51,657 nt of DNA from Pseudomonadota bacterium (GCA_021810635.1 JAJZIH010000014.1:1-51657); one strand, 5' to 3'. Shown: positions 41,759 to 51,507, counted from the first letter of the stretch. Notes: generated from the letters alone by a model not told the origin. Made by a program: numbers and translations.

Positions 41759-42517
41759 ATGGCCGGGCACAGCAAGTGGGCGAATATCCAGTACCGGAAG
41801 GGGACCCAGGACGCGCGCAAGGCGCGTCTGTTCACCCGGGTCATGCGGGAGGTGCAGAGCGCCGCCCGCCATGGCGGCGCCGATCCGTCGCGCAACAGCC
41901 GCCTTAGGCTCGCGATTGAACGAGCCAACACGGCGAACGTGCCCAAGGACCGGATCGAACGGGCGTTGAAGCGTATCCAGGGCGGAGAGGCTGCCGACAG
42001 TCTTGAGGAAGTCCGCTACGAAGGTTATGGAGCCGGGGGAGTCGCGATCCTGGTCGAATGCCTGACGGACAACCGGAATCGGACCGTTTCGGAGATCCGG
42101 CACGCGTTCGTCAAGGCGGGCGGCAACCTGGGTGCGGACGGCGCCGTGGCCTACCTGTTCCGGCGGGTCGGCCTCCTCCAGTACCCGGTCGGCCCGGAGC
42201 GGGCGGAGCCGCTCTTCGACGAGGCGCTGGATGCGGGGGCCGAGGATGTCGAGGATGGGGGGGGTGGCACCGTCACCGTCACCGTCGATCCCGAGTTTTT
42301 CGAGCAGGTGCGGTCCCGTCTCGAGGTGGCCGGGTTCACGCCCGCATCCGGCGAAATCACCCTGCAGGCCTCGACCCAGGTGGCGGTCTCGGGGGACGAG
42401 GCCGCCTCCGTGCTCAAACTCATGGCCAGCCTCGAGGAATTGGACGATGTCCAGAATCTCTACAGCAATGCCGATTTTTCGGAGGAAGCCATCCGGCAGT
42501 TCCAGGATGCCTCATGA
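41759..42517 (+). CDS. yebC: YebC/PmpR-family translation or transcription factor
   Basis: A 252-residue three-domain protein. The start MAGHSKWANIQYRKGTQDAR and the block YEGYGAGGVAILVECLTDNRNRT are diagnostic. AEDVEDGGGG and the end YSNADFSEEA are also typical. YebC proteins act as regulators; recent work links members of the family to relief of ribosome stalling. It precedes ruvC with a 4-bp overlap, the conserved gammaproteobacterial order. Confidence 0.95.
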   Translation: MAGHSKWANIQYRKGTQDARKARLFTRVMREVQSAARHGGADPSRNSRLRLAIERANTANVPKDRIERALKRIQGGEAADSLEEVRYEGYGAGGVAILVECLTDNRNRTVSEIRHAFVKAGGNLGADGAVAYLFRRVGLLQYPVGPERAEPLFDEALDAGAEDVEDGGGGTVTVTVDPEFFEQVRSRLEVAGFTPASGEITLQASTQVAVSGDEAASVLKLMASLEELDDVQNLYSNADFSEEAIRQFQDAS

Positions 42518-43017
42518 GCCCGATCCTGGGCCTGGATCCGGGATCACGGCGGACGGGATACGGCTTGATCGAGAGCCGGGGTGGAGCCTTCCGTTTTCTC
42601 GGTTGCGGCGTGATCCGCCTGGATGCCCGGGCCCCGGTGCCGGAACGCCTGGGTGCAATCCACCGGGAACTCAGGGCCGTCATGAAGCAGTGGGAACCCG
42701 CTGAAGTGGCGATCGAAAGCACCTTTGTCCACCGCAACATCCGGAGCGCGCTCGTGCTCGGCCAGGCGCGCGGGGCGGCTCTGGCCGCCGTCATGGACGG
42801 GCCCGCCCCGCCGCAGGTCGCGGAGTACAGCCCGCGGCAGGTGAAACTCTCGATGACGGCCTTTGGCGGCGCGGAAAAGATCCAGGTCCAGAAGATGGTG
42901 GCCCTCATCCTGGGACTGCGCGAGATGCCGGCCGAGGACGCTGCGGATGCCTTAGCCGTGGCGATCTGCCATGCGTTCCGCGGCCACGGTCCGAATGCGG
43001 CCGGGGGCGGGTGGTGA
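42514..43017 (+). CDS. ruvC: Holliday junction endonuclease RuvC
   Basis: A 167-residue resolvase that cuts Holliday junctions symmetrically. It has an RNase H-like core. The N-terminal [15 protein letters not shown] holds the first catalytic Asp, [12 protein letters not shown] the Glu, and [15 protein letters not shown] the C-terminal Asp pair. Length is standard. The ATG overlaps the yebC stop (ATGA) and the stop overlaps the ruvA GTG. Confidence 0.95.
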   Translation: MSPILGLDPGSRRTGYGLIESRGGAFRFLGCGVIRLDARAPVPERLGAIHRELRAVMKQWEPAEVAIESTFVHRNIRSALVLGQARGAALAAVMDGPAPPQVAEYSPRQVKLSMTAFGGAEKIQVQKMVALILGLREMPAEDAADALAVAICHAFRGHGPNAAGGGW

Positions 43018-43601
43018 TCGGCTATCTCCGCGGCCGCCTGGCCCTCAAGGCGCCACCCCGCGTCGCCCTCGAGGTCGCCGGAGTCGGGTACGAGCTCGAC
43101 ATGCCGCTCCTATCGGCGGCCCGTCTTCCGGACGTGGGACAAGACGTGGTCGTGGTCACCCATTACCTCGTACGCGAGGATGGAGCCTTCCTGTACGGCT
43201 TCCTCGACGAGGAGGAACGCGTCCTGTTCCGGCATCTTTTGCGGGTGAGCGGAGTGGGCCCCCGCGTGGCTCTGGCCATTCTCTCCACGTTCCCGGTGGA
43301 CGATTTCGTGACCACCATCCGCCGCGAAGATCCCGCGTTGCTTGTGCGGGTGCCGGGCATCGGCAGGAAAACCGCGGAACGGCTGATCCTCGAACTCAAG
43401 GACCGGCTGCGCGACTGGCACCCGGGTGCCCGGGGCGGCGCCGCCTCCGTCTCGGCGCGGGACGAGGCCTTGACGGGCCTGCTGGCTTTGGGCTACCGCC
43501 GGGAGGAAGCCGAGCGCCTGATTGCCCGTCTGGAAGGGGAGCTCACCGCCACCGACCTCATTCGCGCGGCCCTCAAGCTCTCCCTGGGGCAGAAGCCATG
43601 A
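43014..43601 (+). CDS. ruvA: Holliday junction DNA helicase subunit RuvA
   Basis: A 195-residue junction-binding protein. It shows the OB-fold N-terminus [12 protein letters not shown]. The helix-hairpin-helix region has [17 protein letters not shown] and [19 protein letters not shown]. The C-terminal RuvB-contact domain has [19 protein letters not shown]. Start at GTG 43014 gives the usual MIG terminus and overlaps the ruvC stop by 4 bp; a GTG one codon earlier is also in frame. Confidence 0.95.
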   Translation: MIGYLRGRLALKAPPRVALEVAGVGYELDMPLLSAARLPDVGQDVVVVTHYLVREDGAFLYGFLDEEERVLFRHLLRVSGVGPRVALAILSTFPVDDFVTTIRREDPALLVRVPGIGRKTAERLILELKDRLRDWHPGARGGAASVSARDEALTGLLALGYRREEAERLIARLEGELTATDLIRAALKLSLGQKP

Positions 43602-44623
43602 CCTCCGCTTCCGGGGAGGCGCGTCCGGGCGAGTCCCCATCCGCCGATTTCGATCAGACCCTGCGCCCCCGCCGGTTGGCCGAATATATCGGTCAGCCGA
43701 GGGTCCGCGAGCAGTTCGAGGTTTTCATCGGCGCGGCCCGCCAGCGGTCGGAGGCACTCGATCATGTCCTGCTCTACGGTCATCCGGGGCTCGGCAAAAC
43801 GACCCTTGCACACATCATTGCCAACGAGCTCGGCGTGAACATCCGGGTGACCTCGGGCCCGGTGCTCGAACGCCCCGGAGATCTCGCGGCACTGCTCACC
43901 AACCTCGAGCCCCGTGACGTGCTCTTCATCGACGAGATTCACCGCCTGCCCCCTTCCGTGGAGGAGATCCTCTATCCGGCACTCGAAGAACGGGCCCTCG
44001 ACATCCTGGTGGGCGAGGGACCGGGAGCCCGCTCGATCCGCATCCCCCTCCACCCGTTTACCCTGGTCGGGGCGACGACCCGGGCCAATCTTCTGACCTC
44101 TCCGCTGCGGGACCGTTTCGGCGTGGCGGCCCATCTCGAGTTCTATGGCACAGATGACCTGTCGTTGATCGTCCGGCGTTCGGCGCGCCTGCTCGGCATT
44201 TCCCTTTCGGAGGCGGCGGCCCGCGAGATCGCCGAGCGCTCGCGCGGTACGCCACGCATCGCGAACCGCCTCCTGCGTCGGGTCCGCGATTTCGCCGAAG
44301 TCCGGCACGCCGGCCGCATCGACCCCGAAACGGTCCGGGCGGGCATGACCCTCCTGGACGTGGACAGCGCCGGGTTCGACCCGCTGGACCGGCGTTTCCT
44401 GACCACGATCATCGAACAGCACAGCGGGGGGCCGGTCGGCATCGACACACTCGCCGCCACCCTGGGCGAGGAACGGGGGACGCTCGAGGAACTGGTCGAG
44501 CCCTTCCTCATCCAGAACGGATATCTGCAGCGCGGTCCCCGCGGGCGGACGGTCACGGAAAACGCCTACCGGCATCTCGGGTTCGAACCCAAAAAGCGCG
44601 AGGAGGGCCTGTTCCCCCCATGA
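43598..44623 (+). CDS. ruvB: Holliday junction branch-migration ATPase RuvB
   Basis: A 341-residue AAA+ motor that drives branch migration with RuvA. Features are [20 protein letters not shown], Walker [17 protein letters not shown], Walker [13 protein letters not shown], sensor [19 protein letters not shown] and the winged-helix end [19 protein letters not shown]. The ATG overlaps the ruvA stop; the stop overlaps the ybgC start. Confidence 0.96.
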   Translation: MTSASGEARPGESPSADFDQTLRPRRLAEYIGQPRVREQFEVFIGAARQRSEALDHVLLYGHPGLGKTTLAHIIANELGVNIRVTSGPVLERPGDLAALLTNLEPRDVLFIDEIHRLPPSVEEILYPALEERALDILVGEGPGARSIRIPLHPFTLVGATTRANLLTSPLRDRFGVAAHLEFYGTDDLSLIVRRSARLLGISLSEAAAREIAERSRGTPRIANRLLRRVRDFAEVRHAGRIDPETVRAGMTLLDVDSAGFDPLDRRFLTTIIEQHSGGPVGIDTLAATLGEERGTLEELVEPFLIQNGYLQRGPRGRTVTENAYRHLGFEPKKREEGLFPP

Positions 44624-45039
44624 AACCCGGTGCCCCCCCCCTGCGTTTCCATCTGCCGGTCCGAGTCTATTACGAGGACACGGATGCGGCGGGAGTGGTT
44701 TACCATACGGCCTACCTCCGTTACATGGATCGGGCTCGGACGGAGTGGCTGCGCCGGGAGGGCTGGTCCATCGCGCGTCTGGCCGACGAGCTCGGGGTCC
44801 TGTTCGTGGTGGGCGAGGTCCGGGTTCGCTATCGGGCTCCGGCCCGGCACGACGATGAACTCCGGGTCGGCGTGGGGGTCCAAGCCTTGAAGTCGGCCAC
44901 CCTTGAACTGGTCCAGCCGGTCTGCCGGGGGGATGCCCAGGTGATCTGCGAGGGCTGGATCCGCCTGGTCTCCGTGTCCGCCGACTCGTTCCGCCCTCGG
45001 CCTTTTCCTGAAATTCTCCACAAGGTGCTTGCCCCATGA
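44620..45039 (+). CDS. ybgC: Acyl-CoA thioesterase YbgC (Tol-Pal associated)
   Basis: A 139-residue hotdog-fold thioesterase. The catalytic Asp lies in [20 protein letters not shown] and is followed by [12 protein letters not shown], the 4-hydroxybenzoyl-CoA thioesterase/YbgC signature. It hydrolyses acyl-CoA or acyl-ACP thioesters and is linked to phospholipid metabolism next to the Tol machine. It lies between ruvB and tolQ with 4-bp overlaps on both sides. Confidence 0.93.
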   Translation: MKPGAPPLRFHLPVRVYYEDTDAAGVVYHTAYLRYMDRARTEWLRREGWSIARLADELGVLFVVGEVRVRYRAPARHDDELRVGVGVQALKSATLELVQPVCRGDAQVICEGWIRLVSVSADSFRPRPFPEILHKVLAP

Positions 45040-45728
45040 CGACTCATCTGTCTTTCTGGACCCTCGTAGTCGAGGCCAGCTGGATCGTGCAGCTGGTTCT
45101 TCTTTTGCTCCTGGCCGCTTCGGTGGCTTCCTGGTCGATCATGTTCCAGAAGCGGGCGTTGTTCCGGAAGTTCAAGACGGCCGCCCGCGCCTTCGACCTG
45201 CGTTATGACGCCGCCGCTACCGACCTCGGCAAGCTCTACCGGCAGATCAGCGAACACGAGGCCGATCCCGGCGTTTTCGACCAGATCTTCCAGACCGGGT
45301 ACCGGGAATACGCCCGGTTGCTCAGGCTCGGCAACAGCGGACTGGCCCTGGAGGGAGCCCGGCGCAGCATGATGGCGACTGAACGCCGGGCGGTGGACGG
45401 TCTCGAGGAACAGCTGCCGTTTTTGGCCACGGTGGGCTCGGTGAGCCCCTATGTCGGCCTGTTCGGCACCGTCTGGGGCATCATGACGGCCTTCCATGCG
45501 CTCGGCAACGTCCAGCAGGCCACCTTGTCCATGGTGGCGCCGGGCATCTCCCAGGCCCTGATTGCGACGGCCATGGGGCTCTTCGCCGCCATCCCGGCCG
45601 TAATCGCCTACAATCGTTTCCAGACCGAACTCAGCCGTCTGGAAAACCGCATGGAGGGATTCATCGACGAATTCTCGGCCGTCCTGCAGCGCTATCAACC
45701 AGTGGCCGCGGGAGGTGAAGGGCGATGA
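45036..45728 (+). CDS. tolQ: Tol system proton channel subunit TolQ
   Basis: A 230-residue inner-membrane protein of the ExbB/MotA family. It has one N-terminal helix (WIVQLVLLLLLAASVASWSI), a cytoplasmic loop, and two further helices including FLATVGSVSPYVGLFGTVWG and GISQALIATAMGLFAAIPAV. With TolR it converts proton flow into movement of TolA during outer-membrane constriction at division. Confidence 0.95.
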   Translation: MTTHLSFWTLVVEASWIVQLVLLLLLAASVASWSIMFQKRALFRKFKTAARAFDLRYDAAATDLGKLYRQISEHEADPGVFDQIFQTGYREYARLLRLGNSGLALEGARRSMMATERRAVDGLEEQLPFLATVGSVSPYVGLFGTVWGIMTAFHALGNVQQATLSMVAPGISQALIATAMGLFAAIPAVIAYNRFQTELSRLENRMEGFIDEFSAVLQRYQPVAAGGEGR

Positions 45729-46159
45729 AACGCGGCCGCCGCCGGGTGGTGGGTGAAATCAACGTGGTGCCCTATATCGACGTCATGCTGGTGTTGCTCG
45801 TCATCTTCATGATCACGGCACCCCTCCTGCAGGAAGGAGTTCATGTGCGCCTGCCCCGCGCGGCCGCCAAACCCCTGCGGGTGCACCCCAACCACACCCC
45901 GATTGTCCTCACCGTGAACCGCTCCGGGCAGTTGTTCCTCAATATCGCCGCCCATCCCCGGCATCCGGCCACGCACCGGATGATCCGCGCGCTCGTGACG
46001 GCGGTGTTGCGGCACGAGCCGGCCACCCCCGTCCTCGTCAAGGCGGACCGGCGGACCGCCTACGGCTCGGTGATCGGCGCGATGGTGCTCCTGCAGAAGG
46101 CCGGCGCCCACGGCATCGGGCTCATGACCCATCCCGGGCCGGCCCGCCACGGTTCCTGA
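45725..46159 (+). CDS. tolR: Tol system proton channel subunit TolR
   Basis: A 144-residue ExbD-family protein: a cytoplasmic start with GEINVVPYIDVMLVLLVIFM, including the proton-relay Asp, one membrane helix, and a periplasmic domain ending near VIGAMVLLQKAGAHGIGLMT. It overlaps tolQ by 4 bp and is followed after 3 bp by tolA. Confidence 0.95.
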   Translation: MKRGRRRVVGEINVVPYIDVMLVLLVIFMITAPLLQEGVHVRLPRAAAKPLRVHPNHTPIVLTVNRSGQLFLNIAAHPRHPATHRMIRALVTAVLRHEPATPVLVKADRRTAYGSVIGAMVLLQKAGAHGIGLMTHPGPARHGS

Positions 46160-46162
46160 CCC

Positions 46163-47002
46163 ATGATTCCGGCAAGCTCTTCCCGACGGGCGTGGATCCA
46201 GTCGCTGCTCCTGCACGGGCTGATCCTGGCGTTGCTGGTGGTCGGCATCCGGACCGCCATGGTCCACGGTTCCGGCGAGCCCGGTCCCCCGGTGGCGCAT
46301 CCGGTTCAGGCCCGGGTGGTCAACGGAAAGGCCGTGGAACGGGCGTGGGCCGCCTACCAGAAGCGCCGGCAGCAACAGGAGGAGGCCCGTCAGGCGAAGG
46401 CACAGGCGCTCGCCGCCCAAGCGGCCCGGGCCCAGGCCGAGCAGCGGGCGGCGGCGGCCCATCTGGCGGCGCTCCGCGCCGAACAGGCGCGCGAGCTCGT
46501 CGCCCAGAAGGCGGCTCTGGCCCGTCTCCGGGCCGAAAAGGCCGCCCAAGAGCGCGCCCTAGCGGCCGTGGCCGCGAGGCAGGCGGCCGCTTCCGAGGCC
46601 CAGGCGCAAGCTCTGGCCGAGCTCAAGGCGGCCCGCCTGAGAGCGGCCCGCAAGGCGCTGGAGCGGCGGCAGGCGGAGCGGGAGGCCGAGCAGGCCGCGG
46701 CGGCCCGCGAGCGACGGCGCACAGAACTGTCGGCGTGGGTGGCGGCGATCCGGAGCCAGGTCGAAAACGCCTGGATCCGTCCGCCGGGGGTGCGTCGCGA
46801 CCTGTCGTGCACGGTCGCCGTCACACTGGCTCCGGGCGGAGGTGTGGTGACTGCCCACCTGGGCCGATGCAACGGCAGCGCCGGGGTTAGGCAGTCGGTC
46901 CTGACCGCGGTGTTCCGGGCTTCCCCCCTGCCCATGCCCGCCGACCCGGCCATTTTCCGCCGACACCTCGTTTTTGACTTTCATCCCGGGAGCGCACCAT
47001 GA
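46163..47002 (+). CDS. tolA: Tol energy-transducing protein TolA
   Basis: A 279-residue protein spanning the periplasm. An N-terminal anchor (SLLLHGLILALLVVGIRTAM) is followed by a long alanine/arginine/glutamine-rich helix (about residues 50-190, many AAR and QAA units). A C-terminal TolA/TonB-like domain holds AAIRSQVENAWIRPPG and DLSCTVAVTLAPGGGVVTAH. The low sequence complexity of the helix is expected for TolA. It is shorter than E. coli TolA (421). The partner on the outer membrane, Pal, is not encoded next to it. Confidence 0.93.
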   Translation: MIPASSSRRAWIQSLLLHGLILALLVVGIRTAMVHGSGEPGPPVAHPVQARVVNGKAVERAWAAYQKRRQQQEEARQAKAQALAAQAARAQAEQRAAAAHLAALRAEQARELVAQKAALARLRAEKAAQERALAAVAARQAAASEAQAQALAELKAARLRAARKALERRQAEREAEQAAAARERRRTELSAWVAAIRSQVENAWIRPPGVRRDLSCTVAVTLAPGGGVVTAHLGRCNGSAGVRQSVLTAVFRASPLPMPADPAIFRRHLVFDFHPGSAP

Positions 47003-48369
47003 GGATCCCCCCACCTGTCCGAACCCGGCTCCGCCTCGGCATCCCCGGGCTGGTCTTGGCGCTCCTGGCCGCTCCGGCCTGGGGCGCCCTGCATATCCGG
47101 ATCACCCATGGCGTCCGGACGGCCACTCCGATCGCGGTCGTGCCGTTCGCCTGGCAGGCGGGTGGGCGTCCGCCCTTTCCGGTGGCCACGGTCATTGCGC
47201 ACGATCTCGTCCGGACCGGCCTGTTCCGGACCCTCTCGAGCCGGGATCTTGTCCAGCGCCCCTCGCGGCCTGCCCAGATCAATTTCCTCAACTGGAAGGT
47301 GCTCGGCATGAGCTACCTGGTCATCGGGCGGGTGGTTCCCGGCCACCGTCCGGGCGGCTGGCGGTTGGTCTTCCACCTCTACAACGTGCCGGCGGCCCAC
47401 CAGGTCCTGGCGTTCGCCATTCCCACCAACCGGCAGCGACTGCGCCTCTCCGCGCATGATGCGAGTGACCTCATTTTCGAGAAGCTGACCGGACAGCTCG
47501 CCCCGTTCACGAGCCGCATCGCCTATGTCGAGAGCCACCGCCAGGGCGCGCGGCGGAGTTATGCCCTCATGATCGCCGACTACGGCGGGCACCATCCCCA
47601 GGCCGTGGTCCGGTCCGTACAGCCGATCGTCTCTCCGGCCTTTTCCCCGCATGGCAACCGGATCGCCTACGTTTCGTTCGAAAACGGCTTCCCGGCCATC
47701 TATGTGCAGAACCTGGCCAACGGGCACAGGCGCCGGGTCCTCGACCGGCCCGGCCTTGACGAGACCCCGGTCTTTACGCCCGGCGGCACCCACCTCCTGG
47801 TGACCGTGACCTCCGCTGGAGGCAGTTCGGCGATCGGGCGGCTCAACCTCCGGACGCTCGGGTTCCGGATCCTGACGCACGCCTCCGGCATCAACACCGA
47901 GCCGGCGGATTTCCCCGGCGGTGGCCGCCTCGCCTTCACCTCGGACCGCGAAGGCAGCGTGCAGATCTATGTGAAGACGCTCCCGTCCGGGCGCACGCGC
48001 CGCCTGACCTTCCATGGACACTACAATGCGGCACCCGCAGTTTCACCCACCGGGCGCGAACTGGCCTTTGTGGCCCGCGGGCAGGGATTGCTCCGGATTG
48101 CCCGCATGACGCTCAAGAACCACGCGGTTCGTCTCCTTACGCCGGGCCCCCTGGATGACACGCCGTGTTTCGCGCCCGGGGGGTCGATCATCCTGTTTTC
48201 GGCCCGTCAGGGCAACCATCGTGTTCTCGAAACGGTCTCCACGCATGGAGACGTGATCCGGCCCATCCGGATTCCCCTTGCGGCGGGAGAATCGGTGACC
48301 ACGCCGACATGGGGTCCGGACCTGCCGGGTAGTCCTCATTTGAGCCCTCCGGGGGAGGAGTTGCCATGA
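46999..48369 (+). CDS. tolB: Periplasmic Tol-Pal protein TolB
   Basis: A 456-residue periplasmic protein. A signal peptide (LGIPGLVLALLAAPAWG) is followed by the TolB N-terminal domain (TPIAVVPFAWQAGG to VIGRVVPGHRPGG). A six-blade propeller of PD40 repeats comes next, for example VSPAFSPHGNRIAYVSFENG, ADFPGGGRLAFTSDREGSVQ and APAVSPTGRELAFVARGQG. TolB normally binds Pal and TolA. It overlaps both tolA and the following gene by 4 bp. Confidence 0.95.
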   Translation: MRIPPPVRTRLRLGIPGLVLALLAAPAWGALHIRITHGVRTATPIAVVPFAWQAGGRPPFPVATVIAHDLVRTGLFRTLSSRDLVQRPSRPAQINFLNWKVLGMSYLVIGRVVPGHRPGGWRLVFHLYNVPAAHQVLAFAIPTNRQRLRLSAHDASDLIFEKLTGQLAPFTSRIAYVESHRQGARRSYALMIADYGGHHPQAVVRSVQPIVSPAFSPHGNRIAYVSFENGFPAIYVQNLANGHRRRVLDRPGLDETPVFTPGGTHLLVTVTSAGGSSAIGRLNLRTLGFRILTHASGINTEPADFPGGGRLAFTSDREGSVQIYVKTLPSGRTRRLTFHGHYNAAPAVSPTGRELAFVARGQGLLRIARMTLKNHAVRLLTPGPLDDTPCFAPGGSIILFSARQGNHRVLETVSTHGDVIRPIRIPLAAGESVTTPTWGPDLPGSPHLSPPGEELP

Positions 48370-49160
48370 AACGTGTCCTGCTTTGTTCCTTGGGGTCGGT
48401 GATGGTCCTGGCGGCGCTGACCGGGTGCGCGACCCGTCCCCGCCCCGTTCCCCTGACGGACCCGGTCTATGCCCGGATCCATGCGCTTGACATCCGCCTG
48501 GCGCAACTCGAGCGCCTGGTGCGGAGCCGGAGCCTCTTCCGGATGACCAGCGAGATCCAGCGGGAGCGCGGCGAGATCCAGAAGCTCAAGGGCGCGTTGG
48601 CCCGCCTCCACCATACGATGAGCCACTTCCGCGAGGCGGAAGGGGCCCGCTGGATCCAGGTCTATCGCCGGCTTTCGAGACTTCAGTCCAGTGCCTCCGC
48701 TCCGTCGCCCACCCGACTTCCGCCACCGGCCCCGAGCCCGTCGCCCGCCCAGGGCTCTCCTCCCGCAGGGGGTCCAGCCGCTTCCTACCACGCCGCTCTT
48801 CATCTCATCGAAAACGGCCATTACCACTCGGCCATCAGCGCCTTTGAGACGTTCCGTCACCACTATCCGCATGATCCGCTCGTGGCGAACGCCGATTACT
48901 GGGAGGGTGCGGCGAAACTGCAGATCCAGGATTTCGCCGGTGCGCTGCGGGATTCGCTCCGCGTGGTTCGGGATAATCCCCATTCTGCCAAGGCTCCCGC
49001 AGCGCTGTTCCAGGCCGGCCTGATCGAGCTCGCCATGGGGCATCCCCATGCCGGTCGCCGCACGCTGACGGAAGTGGTCCAGCGATTCCCCCATTCGAGC
49101 CCGGCCCGTCTGGCTCGGGAGAAACTGAAGACCCTGGGCCCAGGCTCCGGACCGCCTTGA
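48366..49160 (+). CDS. cpoB: CpoB/YbgF-like TPR protein with lipobox
   Basis: A 264-residue exported protein. Its signal sequence ends in LTGC (Cys21), a lipoprotein box, whereas typical CpoB is soluble in the periplasm. Next come a coiled coil (IRLAQLERLVRSR, EIQRERGEIQKLKGALARLH), a proline/serine linker (about 110-135), and TPR repeats. The TPRs include YHAALHLIENGHYHSAISAF, ANADYWEGAAKLQIQDFAGA and AAALFQAGLIELAMGHP-like units. CpoB coordinates PBP1B with Tol during division. It directly follows tolB; pal, usual at this place, is absent. Confidence 0.86.
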   Translation: MKRVLLCSLGSVMVLAALTGCATRPRPVPLTDPVYARIHALDIRLAQLERLVRSRSLFRMTSEIQRERGEIQKLKGALARLHHTMSHFREAEGARWIQVYRRLSRLQSSASAPSPTRLPPPAPSPSPAQGSPPAGGPAASYHAALHLIENGHYHSAISAFETFRHHYPHDPLVANADYWEGAAKLQIQDFAGALRDSLRVVRDNPHSAKAPAALFQAGLIELAMGHPHAGRRTLTEVVQRFPHSSPARLAREKLKTLGPGSGPP

Positions 49161-49849
49161 GCCAGGCGAACCGCGAGGCGGAGGCCGTTTTACCGGCTTC
49201 CTCCGCCGATCCCCTCCTGCGGGTCAGCGAGATCTTTCTTTCGCTCCAGGGCGAGGCCCGCGAAGTCGGCTGGCCCACGGTTTTCGTCCGCCTGACGGGC
49301 TGTCCCCTCCGCTGCGTCTGGTGCGATACGGCGTACGCTTTTACCGGCGGAGAGCGTCTTGCGGTCGGAGCGATCCTGGAACGGGTGGCCTCCTACGGGG
49401 TGGCGCGCGTCTGTGTGACCGGCGGGGAGCCTTTGGCCCAGAAGGAAACCCTGGGACTTCTGAGACGGTTGGCCGACCGGGGGTTCCAGGTTTCGCTCGA
49501 GACGAGCGGGGCCCTGCCGGTCGAGGCGGTCGATCCCCGGGTGGCCCGCGTGGTCGACCTCAAGCCACCGGGATCCGGCGAGGCGGCGCGGAACCGCTAT
49601 GAAAACCTGGCCAGCCTGGGTTTGGGCGACCAGGTCAAGTTCGTGATTTCGAACCGGGAAGACTACGAGTGGGCACGCGCAGCCGTGGAACGCCATGGAC
49701 TGACCGGACGGGCTGAAGTCCTTTTTTCCCCGGTCACCGGCCGGCTCGCGGCGCGTGACCTGGCCGAATGGATCCTGGCCGACCGGCTCCCGGTCCGCTT
49801 TCAGATCCAGCTGCACCAAGTGCTCTGGGGTGGAGAGCCGGGCCGATGA
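49157..49849 (+). CDS. queE: 7-carboxy-7-deazaguanine synthase QueE
   Basis: A 230-residue radical SAM enzyme converting 6-carboxytetrahydropterin to 7-carboxy-7-deazaguanine in queuosine synthesis. The start is [20 protein letters not shown]; the CX3CX2C cluster motif [10 protein letters not shown] is at Cys49, Cys53 and Cys56. [11 protein letters not shown] and ETSGALPV follow. The start codon is TTG, overlapping the cpoB stop by 4 bp. Confidence 0.94.
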   Translation: MSQANREAEAVLPASSADPLLRVSEIFLSLQGEAREVGWPTVFVRLTGCPLRCVWCDTAYAFTGGERLAVGAILERVASYGVARVCVTGGEPLAQKETLGLLRRLADRGFQVSLETSGALPVEAVDPRVARVVDLKPPGSGEAARNRYENLASLGLGDQVKFVISNREDYEWARAAVERHGLTGRAEVLFSPVTGRLAARDLAEWILADRLPVRFQIQLHQVLWGGEPGR

Positions 49850-50562
49850 CCGGGCCCCACCGCGCCGTCGTCCTGTTTTCCGGTGGTCTGGATTCAACCA
49901 CGACCCTCGCGATCGCGGTGCGGGTGCACGGATACGCGTGCCACGCCCTGACTTTGGATTACGGCCAGCGCCACCGTGCCGAGCTCCGGGCGGCGGAGCG
50001 GCTGGCGCGCCGGTACGGAGCGTGTGATCATGCCGTGATCCGGGTCGATCTCGGACGCCTCGGCCACTCGGCCCTGACCGATTCCGGCCGGGCCGTGCCC
50101 ACGGGCGGAGAGGGGGAGGGCGGCATCCCGGTCACCTACGTCCCGGCCCGCAACACGGTTTTTCTGGCGCTCGCGCTTGGCTGGGCGGAGACCTTGGAGG
50201 CCCAGAGGATTTTGATCGGCGTCAATGCGGTCGATTACTCGGGATATCCCGATTGCCGGCCGGCGTTCATCGCGGCCTTTGAGGAACTCGCAACCCTGGC
50301 CACGAAAGTTGGTGTCGAAGGCCATCCGATCCGGATCGAGGCCCCGCTCCTCCACTGGTCGAAGGCGGAAATCATCCGCCGGGGGGTGGCCCTCGGAGTG
50401 GATTATGCCGATACCGTGTCTTGCTATGACGCCGACCGGGCCGGCCGGGCATGCGGGGACTGTGATGCCTGCCGGATCCGCCGGCTCGGCTTTCTGGAAG
50501 CAGGGATCCCGGATCCGACCCGTTATCGGAAGCGGCCCCCAGCGCGCGTCCGGTCCGGGTGA
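49846..50562 (+). CDS. queC: 7-cyano-7-deazaguanine (preQ0) synthase QueC
   Basis: A 238-residue ATP-dependent enzyme turning 7-carboxy-7-deazaguanine into preQ0, directly after QueE in the pathway. The PP-loop SGGLDSTTT is at residues 12-20; [10 protein letters not shown] and [14 protein letters not shown] are also typical. The C-terminal zinc site uses TVSCYDAD and [11 protein letters not shown]. The ATG overlaps the queE stop. queD is not in the window. Confidence 0.95.
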   Translation: MTGPHRAVVLFSGGLDSTTTLAIAVRVHGYACHALTLDYGQRHRAELRAAERLARRYGACDHAVIRVDLGRLGHSALTDSGRAVPTGGEGEGGIPVTYVPARNTVFLALALGWAETLEAQRILIGVNAVDYSGYPDCRPAFIAAFEELATLATKVGVEGHPIRIEAPLLHWSKAEIIRRGVALGVDYADTVSCYDADRAGRACGDCDACRIRRLGFLEAGIPDPTRYRKRPPARVRSG

Positions 50563-50598
50563 GCTAGAATCGGATGAGGTTGACGGAGAGTCGAGACG

Positions 50599-51420
50599 AT
50601 GAGCACGATCCGAGACACGGTGCGTGAGAAATATGGCGACCTGGCACGTCGCGTCGCGACCGGGAAAAGCGAACGGTCTTCGTGCTGCGGACCGGCCTCG
50701 TGCGGTGGGTCGTCGGATCCGATAACCCGCAACCTCTATGACGATGCGCAGAAAGGGGATCTCCCGGAAAAGGCCGTGCTGGCTTCCTTGGGCTGCGGCA
50801 ATCCGACTGCACTTGCGGAACTTCGGCCCGGCGAGACGGTGCTCGATCTCGGATCGGGCGGGGGCATCGATGTCCTGCTTTCGGCCCGGAGGGTGGGCCC
50901 CCGGGGAACAGTCTATGGATTGGACATGACGGACGACATGCTCGAGCTGGCCCGGGAAAATCAGCGCAAGGCCGGAGTGGAGAACGCGGTGTTTCTCAAG
51001 GGTGAAATCGAGAACCTGCCGCTGCCGGAGGCCTCGGTGGACGTGATCCTCTCGAACTGTGTGATCAACCTGTCGGCCGACAAGGACCGGGTTTTCGAAG
51101 AAGCCTTCCGCGTCCTCAGGCCCGGAGGCCGCCTTGCGGTATCCGATGTCATCGTGCGGGGCGAGGTCCCGCCCGAAATCCGGCGCAACATGGAGCTTTG
51201 GATCGGGTGCATCGCCGGTGCGCTTGAGCTGTCGGACTGCGAGCGGAAGCTGGCCCGGGTTGGTTTTGAAGGCATCACCATCGAGCCCACGCGCGTATAC
51301 CGGCTGGAGGATGCACGGGAGTTCCTTGCGACGGAGGGGGTCGACGTCGACGGTTTGGCGCCATGGGTTGCCGACCGTTTCATGAGTGCCTTCATCCGGG
51401 CCATGAAACCCCGCGCCTGA
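50599..51420 (+). CDS. arsM: Arsenite S-adenosylmethionine methyltransferase
   Basis: A 273-residue class I methyltransferase that methylates As(III), giving volatile or less toxic forms. It has an N-terminal Cys pair region ([11 protein letters not shown]), motif [17 protein letters not shown] and [14 protein letters not shown]. The three conserved arsenic-binding cysteines are present: Cys66 (LGCGNPTA), Cys154 (LSNCVINLS) and Cys204 (WIGCIAGAL). GGAG precedes the ATG, and a TAGAAT just after the queC stop (50565-50570) may be its own -10. No ArsR regulator is adjacent. Confidence 0.92.
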   Translation: MSTIRDTVREKYGDLARRVATGKSERSSCCGPASCGGSSDPITRNLYDDAQKGDLPEKAVLASLGCGNPTALAELRPGETVLDLGSGGGIDVLLSARRVGPRGTVYGLDMTDDMLELARENQRKAGVENAVFLKGEIENLPLPEASVDVILSNCVINLSADKDRVFEEAFRVLRPGGRLAVSDVIVRGEVPPEIRRNMELWIGCIAGALELSDCERKLARVGFEGITIEPTRVYRLEDAREFLATEGVDVDGLAPWVADRFMSAFIRAMKPRA

Positions 51421-51507
51421 ACAGACGACGGACAGGGCTCCTGTGCGGTGATTGGCCGGGAGGGTTAGCAACTGTGACCGTAAATAGGGAACTTTGTAGC
51501 GATTCGT

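Noticed and set aside
46300-46720. Tandem repeat DNA in tolA
   Set aside because: The GC-rich repetition reflects the Ala/Arg/Gln-rich helix expected in TolA and is not an exact nucleotide repeat or CRISPR.
49140-49160. preQ1 riboswitch upstream of queE
   Set aside because: queE overlaps cpoB, so there is no leader in which a riboswitch could fold.
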